Below, one piece after another: positions 1 to 10,609 of a stretch of 64,000 nt of DNA. A model generated the notes under the pieces. It saw nothing but the letters and a program-made list of their open reading frames with translations, was not told where the DNA came from and ran no database searches. Numbering within the stretch: the stretch's first letter is position 1; each line of letters opens with the position of its first letter. The position numbers were made by a program, and so were the translations under genes. Origin of the DNA: Kryptolebias marmoratus (Eukaryota > Chordata > Actinopteri > Cyprinodontiformes > Rivulidae); contig NC_051438.1 in NCBI RefSeq assembly GCF_001649575.2, positions 7,315,754 through 7,379,753 of the forward strand, given 5' to 3'.

Positions 1-670
1 AATCCGTAATCACTGATCATCTTTGCATGTTTTCTTTTAAATTATTAAATAAAAAACTCCTTTGGATTCTGTTCTAGCTTCAGTGCACCCTCTCTTCACA
101 CAGGGAAGTTCAGGATATTGTTTTCAGGTTAATAATCAAAGTTTATTGTTGACGAAATCTAGAGTTGGGAGATGCATAGAATAAAAGGGTAAAACCAGAT
201 CTATTGTTGTTTTGGCTTCAAGGGCACAAACGGTACGACATGGATCCTCTGTAAACAAGCTTTTCAAAAAAATCTCCACTTTTTTAAACCTCTTAGTTCT
301 TTTCACCAAAACCTCAGTTTGTGTGTGGCTGTGAGGTTCAAACACAGTAGAAACCATCTATTGCAAATGTTCAAAATACAATAAAACTTGGGTAATAAAA
401 CATCCTATGACTGCACGTCTTAAGCAGTGAAACTTATTAAATTACACACCAACTTCCTTTTAGATAGAAAGTGAAAAAAAAGAACTAGTCTGAACGACTT
501 TTAAATATCCAACTATTGTATAGCAGCTTAAGTCTGGTGCCCATAAAAATTTGGTAATAAAAATCTTTATTGCTCTTGGCTCTACAGAACAATACGTGAA
601 GAACCCCTAGTGCTAGTTCTTTAGTATTATTCATTAGGTTCTGACACAGACCACTGGCTGTTTCTAACTT

Positions 671-718
671 TGTGTGTGTGTGCGTGCGTGGGTGTGTGTG
701 TGTGTGCGCGCGTGTGTC
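671..718. repeat. (GT)n microsatellite with CG interruptions
   Basis: An alternating TG tract with GC steps (tgcgtgcgtg, gcgcgcg). It is purine-pyrimidine alternating throughout and so could adopt Z-DNA. Confidence 0.9.
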
Positions 719-792
719 TTTCAATAAAAAAATGCCCCGCTGGGCTCTGTGTTGCCAGTTTGCCAATCAGAGCATAGCCACGATATGCTAAT

Positions 793-837
793 CACACACA
801 CACACACGAACGTAAACACTCACAAGAAGGCCAATGC

Positions 838-870
<33 letters not shown>
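793..870. repeat. (CA)n microsatellite cluster
   Basis: Two CA tracts (about 793-808 and 836-870) are separated by a short unique spacer. Confidence 0.9.
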
Positions 871-2526
871 GTGGAGAAGGGGTGTTTTGATCCACCAGGG
901 CCATTACAGACATTTTAAAATCCTATGAATATAAAAAAGAGAGGGAGGGAGAAGGCTGGAGGAGAGTGGTGGGATATGAGAGAGAGATGATAGGAGAAGG
1001 GAGGGAGGGAGCAGAGATATTAGAAGGGAGCAAAGGAAGAAGAAACAACGTTTTCTGTTCTTTTCTTCTGTTCGTAACAGGTTATTGTTTCGTAGGAGGA
1101 GAGAGCGCACAGGAAAATGCATCAGAGAGATTATATGGAAGATAGATAATTAAATGGCCCCTTTGTTTTCTGTCTGCCATTTGTTTTGTTTTTGTTTTGT
1201 ATATTGTGAGCTGGATATTACAGACGTGAGGCAGTGAAGCCGGAGTCTCTGTGCGTCCTGCCCAGAATGATGGAAATGCTTAGTATCAGTGAAGATGTGA
1301 CTGGATGGTTGAACAAATGCTTTCTCACATAAGTCACGGTTTGGGACATACCTCGGTTTTCAGGTAACGATGTGACTTCGGTACAACAGAATAAAGACGC
1401 AAATGACAAATGCTATTTTTTTTTCTCTTATTTTAAACAGACAATAACCCTCCCAAAGGCAGGGACAGACAAACAAACCAACCATAGTTATTGGGAGGCT
1501 TGAAGCAGCTCTTGTAGAGCAGGTAGGATTCCTCAGCTGTTAACACCCACTAAAACTAAAAATGAATCTTTATCATATATTTTTCTTTAAAAACAATTGT
1601 CAAATGAAAGGACCTAAACAGTTACTTGCAATTGCGTTCTGAAAAACGGCCTGCTGGCGTCAGATGAAGGATTCTCCCACAAACAGTACAGATAGCATGA
1701 CATCCAATAGACCAATTTTGCACTAAATTAAAAAAAACAACAAATGCTTCCCCCCCCCCCCAGGAGCCTTGACTTAACTCAAACTAAACATTAAAAATAG
1801 ATATTGATTTTGTGTTTTTGACTTTTAACAACCCCAGTTTTAAACATTTTATTGTGGTTTATGCAAAAAGCTATTTTATAAACCTTTATATCACCATCAG
1901 TTTTCCATTACAAAGAAATCTACAGTAATTTTAAACACAAATAGCAGCAGTTGGGTGTTGTTTCAGCTTAGGGAACTCCCTGTATTATACTATTTCTTCA
2001 GGAATAACCATGTAATGTGAAAATGATGGCAGTATAAAAGTTCATAAAATAGCATTTGCATGAATCCCTTATGAAATTGAGATGAGAGTTGTTTTAAGAC
2101 TGCAGCATCCACTTTACTCCCCTTGAATTAGCCGTTTGCTTAATAAAATGATGAATCTAGTATTCAGTATATTTTGATGTAATTAGATCCATCTGAACTT
2201 ATATTTTATAAGGGAATGCACAGAAATTATTGTATTATTTTTCATTTTCACATCCCTTCAGTGTAATCTTACCTGCAGATGGGTTTTGTACGTAGTCGGG
2301 ATCCTTTCATAAGTGTCTTTCCTCTTTTGTTGTTGGGTAATCCTTTTTTTTTTCAGGTCCCGTCTTTCCATAACGATCTTTTTCCTTGTAAACATGACAT
2401 CGTTTCTAGAAATGTTTTCATCCATACGAAAGCACAGAAAACCCAAACGCTCCGGTAACTATGCGAAGACTTTATGTGGCGCTGTAACGCTGCCATGAAA
2501 ATACAACAGAAACAGGAAAGAAGACG

Positions 2527-2749
2527 TGGAGCAGACACTGGTGAATACAAGAGCAAAAACTGAATCCTTTTGTTGGACTGATGACAAAGTAGAACTTCTT
2601 CTTTGTGTCACTTTAAAGTATTATTGACAGGGAGTCGTTCCGGCCCAAACCCGAGGACATAATGGAAGATTTCAGGCAGAGTATCCAACGAGAGAGGGAG
2701 GGAAGAGTTTTCCTCAGACTGTTCAAAGGGTTCAAGGGAAATTATTGAT
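2527..2749 (+). pseudogene. decayed SANT/Myb-like (MADF-type) ORF, probably transposon-derived
   Basis: One frame reads KTESFCWTDDKVELLLCVTLKYY and ends in TGA near 2626. A shifted frame then reads ESFRPKPEDIMEDFRQ and ends in TGA near 2748. Together they resemble the start of uncharacterised teleost proteins with the pattern F.WTDDEVELLL...WESFRSKYEDI, a SANT/MADF-like DNA-binding domain common in transposon accessory ORFs. Several conserved residues are changed and the two halves are frameshifted, so it is inactive. The AATAAA at about 2863 may be chance. The family call rests on remembered sequence patterns. Confidence 0.45.
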
Positions 2750-2759
2750 ACACAAGTGT

Positions 2760-4100
2760 GGATCTTTTAAAACTATTCTCATTTCTCACATGTTTTAAAT
2801 ATAGACTTGATGTATATTATTGATCTTTTTCTGCAACGTTTGCTTTAGTGCTGTTGACAGTTCAATAAAATGATAAAAACCTTTTTGGCCTTAGATTATT
2901 TGGTGTAATATTAAGTGTTTTTTTTACCCTGCTCTATTCCAGACCATTTGATTGTTTGTCTGCCTTGTCTGTTTATTGAGTTTTATTCAACATAATCACC
3001 AGAGACAAAAAGTCGTCTAGAAACAAAAGGTTTCATTTTGAATTGATCACCTTCTTCCTGTTGTTGTTTCTGTATCCACTTACGTCTTACTTCTTCATCC
3101 ATCGAAGATCTGTGAACATAAAGACCTGGATGTTTTTGTTTAGAACATGAACACAGAGGCTATTTTTATTCATTTATTTTAACAATTTAGCGATGCATAA
3201 ATGTACAACTGCGATCCCTGGATGTTTTTGTACCCATCATAGTTGGTTTTTGGTGGAAAAGAGGAAGAAGTGTGTTAAAAAAAAACATTGATTCTGACAA
3301 AGTGGAAAATTAAACTGATCATCATGTGAAGTTACATGTTTGCAACATCAACGGCTGAGAACAGTTGGTAATGATGCTCTTTAAAACCAACATGAAACCT
3401 GATAAAAACAGCTGCAGTTATGAGAGGAGAGAAGACAAGGAGAGGAGAGGGAACTAATGGGGTGATTAGAGGGGAGGAGAGCTGCTGTTGAGAAAAAGAC
3501 TTTGTGTTGGATTATTTTCCTCTTCTTAGGAGCTTACAGGGAGCTAACGGGTGTTTTACACCTCAGCTCTTAACACCCTCAAATCCCCTGATTTAAACTG
3601 CATAGAGATGCAAGGGAGACGAAGGACTGGAAGAGAGAAGGTCAAGGAGTATGGGGAAGGCAGAGGGATGAAAAATGACAAGACAGCAGAATGACTTAAG
3701 TGAAATCAGAACGGATTTATTTAGTTTTTGGAGTAAATCGTGTGCTTGTTTAAAATGTCCAGCAGAGATTTACGTAATGATAAAGTAAGAAAAAGATCAA
3801 ACCCTGGCATGTAGTTTTCTGCTGATTAATGGAACAACAACATTGAGTCTTTTGTGTCTGAGTTGTCTTGTAAGTGAGCCTGCTGAATGGTGGTGTGAAA
3901 CCCAGCAGTAGTGTTTGGGCTGCAGTGTAAACATGTTCAGCTTACCTGTGAAGTCACATAGGTCTCACCTCATTTTACAGCTCTGTTGTTGTCAGTGTCC
4001 AGGCTGAAGGCCAGAACTGACACTATTGATGCTGCTTAGATGTCTGCTGGGTGAGCTGCATGGCTATAGTTCATCCTTTTACAAAGTTTTCATCTTTTTC
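2760..4100. other. non-coding, no recognised feature
   Basis: AT-rich DNA with a GA-rich patch near 3420-3480. I see no exon, RNA gene or clear repeat here. Confidence 0.5.
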
Positions 4101-4104
4101 TTTT

Positions 4105-4760
4105 GGCTGGTCATTTTTCAGGAGTCACCACAGCGAGTCCTCCTCCATCTAACTCTGTCTTCTGCGTCCTCTGTCCTCACTCCAACTACCTCCATGTCCT
4201 CTCTAACTGCATCCATATGTCTCCTCTTTGTCTCTAACATCCTTCTACCAATATACCCACTGTCCCTCCTCTGCANNNNNNNNNNNNNNNNNNNNNNNNN
4301 NNNNNNNNNNNNNNNNNNNNNNNNNNNNNNNNNNNNNNNNNNNNNNNNNNNNNNNNNTAATCCTGTCCATCCTCGTCCCTCCCAAGGAGAACCTCAACAT
4401 CTTCAGCTCTGCCACTTCCTGTTCTGTCTCCTGTCTTTTTGTCCGTCCCACTGTCTCCAAACCATACAACACAGCTGCTCTCACCTCTGTCTGTAAACCT
4501 TCCCTTTGACCTTTGACCTTTGCTGCCTCCCTTTTGTCACAAATCACTCCTGAAACTTTTCTCCATCCACTCCATCCTGCCTGGACTCTCTTCTTCACCT
4601 CTTTACCAAACTCCCCGTTTTCCTGGACAGTCCTTGAAGTCCCGCACCTTTGTGACCTCTGACCTCCTTGTAGCCTCACTGTTCCACCTGCCTCCCTCTC
4701 ATTCACACACATGGACTCTGTCTTGCTACGGCTGACTTTTATAAAGAGTTTTTGCAAATA
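4105..4760 (-). pseudogene. non-LTR retrotransposon (RTE-like) reverse transcriptase remnant
   Basis: The - strand encodes a recognisable C-terminal reverse transcriptase stretch: IKVSRSKTESMCVNERE, then REVKKRVQAGW-type sequence, VSGVICDKR, VRAAVLYGLETV and VAELKMLRFSLGGTRMDRI. These blocks follow the order of the RT thumb/connection of common fish RTE-like LINEs. The 82-base N run lies inside it, and the part beyond the gap (positions below 4276) is broken by stops. No 5' part, endonuclease or intact ORF is present. Confidence 0.75.
4276..4357. other. assembly gap (82 N)
   Basis: A run of 82 undetermined bases inside the LINE remnant. Misassembly of a multicopy repeat is a likely cause, so the joined sequence on either side should not be assumed contiguous. 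Confidence 0.99.
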
Positions 4761-4847
4761 AACTTACCTTGTTCCCACCAACTTTTCAGTTTTTTTACAC
4801 TTTGTACATGAAAATGTATGCCCTTTTCTTTCCTTTTACCCAGTAGG

Positions 4848-4985
4848 AGTTATGGTTTTGAACCACAGGACAGATTTTAATGAAACATTCAGCAAATAAG
4901 GATTATATGTACAACTACAACTTACTGACTGATAGAGCCAACCCAACTCAAGATGGCCACCACACCCAGCTGACCCTAAAAAGAA
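4848..4985 (+). repeat. interspersed repeat, family A (partial copy)
   Basis: It contains landmarks shared with other copies in this window: ggattttaatgaaac-like sequence, 'acaacttactgactgatagag' -like middle and caagatggccaccac. Only one end region of the family is present. Confidence 0.6.
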
Positions 4986-4989
4986 AAAC

Positions 4990-6110
4990 AAAAAATGGGT
5001 AGAATTCAATAAATTGTACAGCTATTAAGCAAAAATTGGACGTGGTAGTAGCGGTTGGCGATCCTTCAAGGGATGATAAGCCTTTTGTTTACAAAGGGTT
5101 GAACAACATCTTATTTTTTTACTGTTTAGTGGATTCAGAAAACACTCAATAATTTCCACTTTGAGCGCCAACCCCTTCTCTATTGAAAACAATCCAAAGT
5201 CAATTTTAAAATAGACCAAGATTTTGCTAATATCAGTCATCATAGTTCCACTTATTTAGAATATTTTATTAACATTGTCAAAGATCATTACTCACATTGT
5301 TGTTTTTAGTAGTTTTGTGTTTTTGTGATGTTCAATGATGTCCCCCTAAGGAAGAAAAAAAAAATTCTCTAAAACTGACGCCATTCACTTGGTTAGCAAA
5401 GAAGATTTATGTTGTCCTTTTGGATAATGCGTGCACAGGGACAAACACACACACATTTGATACCGTATTGTACTGGTTGGGAACCCTGGAGTCCCTCCCC
5501 ATCTCAAGAGGCACTTAAATATGTTGTGAAGGGACATCATGCTGGGAACCCCACACAGACAGACCACACACCCAGCGAACACAAACACACATTCAAACAG
5601 ATCCTGACAACACAACAAATCAAATATACTCAGCTTGAAATTTACCTCTACACACACACGCACAAACACCAACACAAAACTGCCAATCATTCTCTAGTCC
5701 CCTTCAGTGTGTATTAGCAAAAGTGTGTGTGTGTTTTCTTGTGCTGCTAATTAAAGCAGAGGTTCCATGCGTGGCTATAAAAGCCTTTTCTTTTCATTAA
5801 TATAGCTGAATGTGCTCTTGTGCTGTGCTTGCTTATTCAAAAAAGAAGGATACCTAACTACTTATGTGTGTGTGTTGGGAGATGGGGGGTTGGGGGGGGC
5901 AGCTGGAGAAAAAGACAAAGTCTGTGAGGATGATTCAAGGAGGTGTTCTGCTTACAATTAATCACAGCAGTGAATCTAACTTCCCTTTATGTGCAATAAA
6001 GATTTCATCCAGAGCAGTAGCTCTATTGTGCATAAATATTTCCAGTGTTGATGATATTTGTCTTTTCTAGCCTTCAATTAAATTCTCTCGAGAGTCTAAT
6101 TAATACTTGT
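4990..6110. other. non-coding, CA-rich patches
   Basis: The stretch has scattered short CA runs (5440-5460, 5650-5680) and a G-rich run near 5884-5900. The open frames on both strands around 5385-5717 are products of these CA patches and I do not accept them as genes. Confidence 0.5.
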
Positions 6111-7024
6111 ACAATGGGTTATAATAGTGTACACCCTCCATTTGGCATTCTATCTGTTTCGTTGCCTTACAACCTTGAATTTTAGGGGCTTTGTATCCTT
6201 TACTTTACACATAGTAACTATCACTTTGAATAAGCAAAATAGTTTATATTGTGAAACAAATAAGAAAAGAGAGTCCAACTGAGAACCTCTGGTCTGGTTT
6301 AAAGCTTGCTGAACACAAGCAGGACCCGTTCAACCTGGAGGAGCTGCAGCAGTTCTTCTGCAATAGATGATTCAACAAAGGATTGACTTTGGATGGATAT
6401 TAGGTATGAATAGTCAGGTTTTCTAAGGTCTGGGAATTGACTGGACCATTCCAGGTCCTTTAACTGGCCCTACTTAAACTAGTGGAGTGTTTCTTTAGCA
6501 GAGTGTTTAGTCTCATTGTCCTGCTGGAAGGTGGACCTCTGTCCCAGTCTAAGATCTCTGGAAGACTCAACCTGGTTTCACTCAATAGTTTCTTTATATT
6601 TTGCTCTATATTATATATTTTCCTTTAACTCTGGCCCAGTTTCCCAGTACCTGCAGATAAAAAAAACATCCCCACAGCATGATGCTGCCACCACCATGCT
6701 TTTACTGTAGATAAGTTGTTTTATCATATTGAGAGGTCATAATGTATTTAAATTCCAGGTTGTAAGGCAGTGGTGTCCAGTCCTGGTCCTCGAGGGCCAT
6801 TACCCCTGCACATTTTAGTGGTTTCAGTTGTTTCCAACACACCTGATTCAGTGGCTGAATTAACATTTTAGCCTGTCCTCAACCTCTACAGATCACCCAT
6901 TCATTCAAATCAGATGTGTTAATCCAGAGAAACATCTAAATTATGGGATTATGGCCCTCATTGACCAGGTAAGGCAACAAAATAGAAAATAAATCCAAGG
7001 GGGTGAACATTTGTGCAACCCACT
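6111..7024 (-). mobile_element. reversed Tc1-like transposon relic with nested MITE
   Basis: The ends form an imperfect terminal inverted repeat: caatgggtt...gtacaccctcc at the left, and gggggtgaac...gcaacccactt at the right. The interior matches the antisense of fish Tc1 transposase genes, with landmarks such as gactggaccattccaggtcc, cctgctggaaggtggac and agcatgatgctgccaccacc (6674-6700). The rest of the transposase is missing and no frame is open. A second element is inserted at 6770-6968. It is of the same type as the relic at 29742-30408. Confidence 0.75.
6770..6968. mobile_element. palindromic hAT-like MITE inserted in the Tc1 relic
   Basis: The left end reads gtggtgtccagtcctgg and a gagggccat block; the right end carries the reverse of the same block (atggccctca). 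It is flanked by an exact 8-bp direct repeat GTAAGGCA at 6762-6769 and 6969-6976, the target-duplication length of hAT transposons. The last dozen or so bases of the right end are shortened. It is related to the copy at about 32739. Confidence 0.7.
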
Positions 7025-8405
7025 TTACTCTATACACTAATGGCCTATATTGATGGCTTTACAGCATGAATTAATAGAACGACTAACTCACTAACACTGC
7101 TTAATAAACCAGCACCTTTGCAAAAAGTCATTCAGTTACGTACACGCCTACTGGGTGCAAGGTTGGAAGCAGTCCTTGGAAAAATGACGGTCACTGTGAA
7201 AGGTGACGGTGCAGATGTGAATTGACTGTATACTTATTCTATAACCGAAAATATACCTGAGGGACATACTTTTGTGTATATTGTGTTTACAGCATGTCTG
7301 AAAGAAACATGTTTAGTTAAACCAAATAATCACAGCCAGTGTAGTCAGGATAGATCAGATGTGTGATTTATACACTAAACATTTCCAACATTTTGTTGTA
7401 ATTTTCAAAGACTATAGATCACATTCATTGAACAATAACCAACAAAGGGAACTTGTTTCCTAAATCTTTAAGATGTGTGATATTCACTGCTCGCAGTCAC
7501 AGACTTTTTTTTATTCTCACAATCACAAACTGCACAAAAACATTTCACACCAAAACAGAGTAGACCTCAAAGCCTTTTCTTTATTAAAACACAGGAGAAC
7601 TGGTTTAACAGGCTTTTCTCTGCATGTAAGTTAAGTTTGAACATCAGGTTCTTCCCGTATTTCAGCACTAATGTTGGTCCAAAAAATACCAGAGAGAGTG
7701 CAAAAACCACAGCTACTGCAGTTGCAGTAAGTATACCAGTATGTGTATGTCCAGTATATAAGAGATTGTTAGACTCATTAATAATTAAATGTAATGTAGG
7801 TTTGGATAAAATGCCATCCTGGAAACATGATGTGAAGGTTTTTGTTTTAATAGCAGTTTAATAAGAGCTGCTGACTCACGCATACAATCATTACTGAGTC
7901 CTGTGCTCCATCAAAGCACTTTAGTCTTCAGTTTTATCTGATTACAGAAATCAGAAGTACTTCATTTATCAAGTTTAGGAAGTAGTGTTACTATAAATGG
8001 ATTGTTTCTCAGTAACCTAAAGTTACTAACAGGCAGCTCAAGGCTCATCTTATTGTGCCACATGCTGGAGTATTTGATGAATCCTCATTATCGTGCACAC
8101 AATCTACAGTTTCAAAATTCATTATTACAGTCACTTTTAATCTCTTCACAGAAAAGAAGGAAGACATTGAAGCAGAGCTGACTGAGTCCAAATACAGCAA
8201 AGCAAATATCTGAAAATGGCACATTATGACTAGTCCAGATGCAATTTTGGTACTTTTGACACTTCAGGTCTATGGGGGACCCTGTATAGTAATTTGGTGA
8301 TTAGAATCGTAAATGCAGTTTTTGAAATGGACCATGGACTTTGCAGCTTAGTGCCACTGCTACGTGTTGTTATATTTGTTGTTGCTAAAATACAGGATGC
8401 AACAG
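7025..8405. other. non-coding, no recognised feature
   Basis: AT-rich DNA without accepted exons or clear repeats. Confidence 0.45.
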
Positions 8406-8407
8406 TA

Positions 8408-9106
8408 GCCTCATTTACACTGCTCCAGGTATTAAAAACACAAATTTTCTAAAGCGTTTGCATGTCTCTTCCATATGCAAACTGCGTTTTTGCTTAAAAA
8501 ACAACAACAGATTTTTAAAAGTGGAGATTTTTAAAGACTCAGTTTATTTCATACATAGCAGCTTATTTCACACATGCCCACATGGATCAGTTTTCTTAGG
8601 TCTAATAAAATAAAGATTATGTAATAAAATAAAGGAGTAAACTCTGGGAGGTATTGTTCCTATAATTCAGATCCCAATGTGGCTTGGTTTTTGTGTTGAT
8701 GTTTTTTTAAACCAATCACAAAAAATGCTTTAAGTATAAAACTCGACACTGATGTTTACAGAACTTTTACTTTCAGGTAATATTTAGTTTCCAACTTAAA
8801 ACTAATGAGCTCCTGGTTGATGTCAGTAAGATCAGAATAAGGGGAATTATATTAGCATTCTTTATAAATTTTTTATAAATTTTTATAAATCTTTAAACAA
8901 CAAAATAAAACAAACAAACAAAAATAAACAGGTCACAATTGCTTTGGCAAAATTGTTAGCCAAGCTGTATTTTTACGTCATTAATGTGAAAGTTTTCACC
9001 AACTAGTGGCATGGTGTGGGTTTTTCAGCACTTTTTTTCTTAGACTTATCTTCACAGAGATATTTTATATGAGTTGAAAACATACCTGGAGTAGTGTAGA
9101 TAAAGT
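8408..9106. mobile_element. TIR element, family C copy 1
   Basis: The left end reads tcatttacactgctccagg and the right end is its approximate inverse, cctggagtagtgtagataaa. The interior has a gtggagatttttaaa block and 'ccaactagtggcatggtg', both shared with the copies at 16.5 and 51.4 kb. There is no coding capacity. It is probably a non-autonomous hAT-like DNA transposon. Confidence 0.6.
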
Positions 9107-9109
9107 AGA

Positions 9110-9780
9110 TGGAGCCATAGTATCTGCAGCTAGAAGAAAGGCTGTACAGTAATCTGATAATCAAACAGAAGCTAGAATTCAGTCAACACAAGATGCAATG
9201 CTGGTGTTCATTTTCTGGAGTTTAGTGGCACAATAGTCACATAATAATACAGTTATTCTCACTAATTCCCCACTAATGTTTTGATCCAACTTTAACCAGC
9301 AGAGCTCAGATCAGTGAAAATAATTACAAACACCTGTGTGGGAGAGCAGGGCCTTTTAGCATCTACTGCAAATTAAACACAATCAATACAGGGGCACAAA
9401 AACAGAGAATACATGTTTAACAATTCAGCACAATAAGTTAATAAGAACATTGGCCCAGAACAGCCAGTGGGGGTACTGACATTTGAAATATCACAGCAAT
9501 TGCTGTGGGAACAACAAAACAGAGGTCCAATATACTGATTTCCATTATAATCTAAAACCAACCATGCTCCTGGATGGTATGCAGCAAGTATTGGCATATA
9601 ATTACTTTCTGTATTCAAATGCTTGTTCTGAAAAGAGACAATATTAGGATTTATGTACGCTCACTGAGAATAGAGGTTTAGCACCCAGACAAAGTGGTCG
9701 AAATGAAATGAAACTGCACATATTAAAAGGTTAGGTGTCTGAATTGCAATGATTACAATATCAAATCAAATCAGCTCACG
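9110..9780. other. non-coding, no recognised feature
   Basis: No exon or repeat is recognised. The 81-codon open frame on the - strand at 9373-9618 has no familiar motif, and I treat it as chance. Confidence 0.45.
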
Positions 9781-9784
9781 TCTG

Positions 9785-10600
9785 GTGTCATGTCAGTAGG
9801 GTGTGGCACTCCCTTGGGCCTGGATATGTTGGGGCAATTTATGCAAAAAGAAGTCAAACCGCTGATGTTTCCTCACCTGCGGCAAGTTGGCCCACAGCTG
9901 TTGGAACTGGTTCTTTAGATCCGGCACATTGGCACTGGGTTGAAGTTGGAAACACTGGGGACATAGTGTCCACGGGAAGACGTCAATATGACACAGGTAG
10001 TCCATAGACACGCATGCGTCATGTGTGGACAGGTATCATCTTGTCAAAAGACTGTACAAGGGCACTGTCTCAGAAGGGGTAAGACATGTGGCTGCAGGAT
10101 GTTACTGATGTAGTGCTGCTCTGTCAGGATCCCCCGACTCACTGCCAGAGGTGACATGATGTCAGACCCTATGGCTTCTCGTACCATGATGCCAGGAGTA
10201 ACACCGGTGTGTTTCTCCACAGCATTGGCAGTATTAGTCATCTCCCTTGGTGCCACCATACATGCACACAATGGCCATCTGTGGTACAGTAGAACTAAGC
10301 TGAACATGAAACAACACTCATCCTGTTACAGCACCTCTCTAAACCCAGTCATCTCTACTCTGGTGTTAACAGCAGCCTACACATGGGACGGTGAACCTGT
10401 AGTCCACTAATTATTGAGACATGGCACAGGATGACACGTGGCGTCGTAAAAAGTCCTGTACCAGTGTTCAAAGGGTAGGAGAAGATATCATGGGGTTCTG
10501 TAATGTAATGTTTGGCATACAATATGACAATCCTTCCTTGGTGTGGTCTGTCTTTGATGACCAGAACCTTAATGACATGAGTTGATGCCCTCATCTACCC
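9785..10600 (-). pseudogene. mariner/Tc1-superfamily transposase fossil
   Basis: Pieces of a DDE transposase can be read on the - strand in at least three frames, in family order. They are GLQVHRPMCR-type DNA-binding sequence, then EKHTGVTPGIMVREAIG, LTEQHYISNILQPHVLPLL and a decayed QDDTCPHMTHAC (family FQQDNARPHTA, with the second catalytic Asp). Last comes NVPDLKNQFQQLWANLPQ (family C-terminus after the SPDLNPIE block). Stops and frameshifts separate the pieces, so it is dead. Terminal repeats were not resolved. Confidence 0.75.
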
Positions 10601-10609
10601 ATTGGTTCC

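Larger units (their letters stand above)
1..2520. other. non-coding stretch, simple repeats only
   Basis: I see no supportable exon here. The stretch is AT-rich with GT/CA tracts (671-718, 793-808, 836-870), a GA-rich block (about 930-1045) and a poly-C run near 1750-1762. Its open frames are short and partly low-complexity (histidine/threonine runs from the CA tracts). It is probably intron of the gene whose exons start at 31162, but intergenic DNA cannot be excluded. Confidence 0.5.

Noticed and set aside
2273..2489. Possible - strand exon with a good donor (ctgcag then gtaaga) and an acceptor (catggcag).
   Set aside because: The frame that is open to the donor (MDENISRNDVMF...) has an in-frame stop upstream within the exon and matches nothing I know. 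It lies next to transposon debris, and no partner exon was found.
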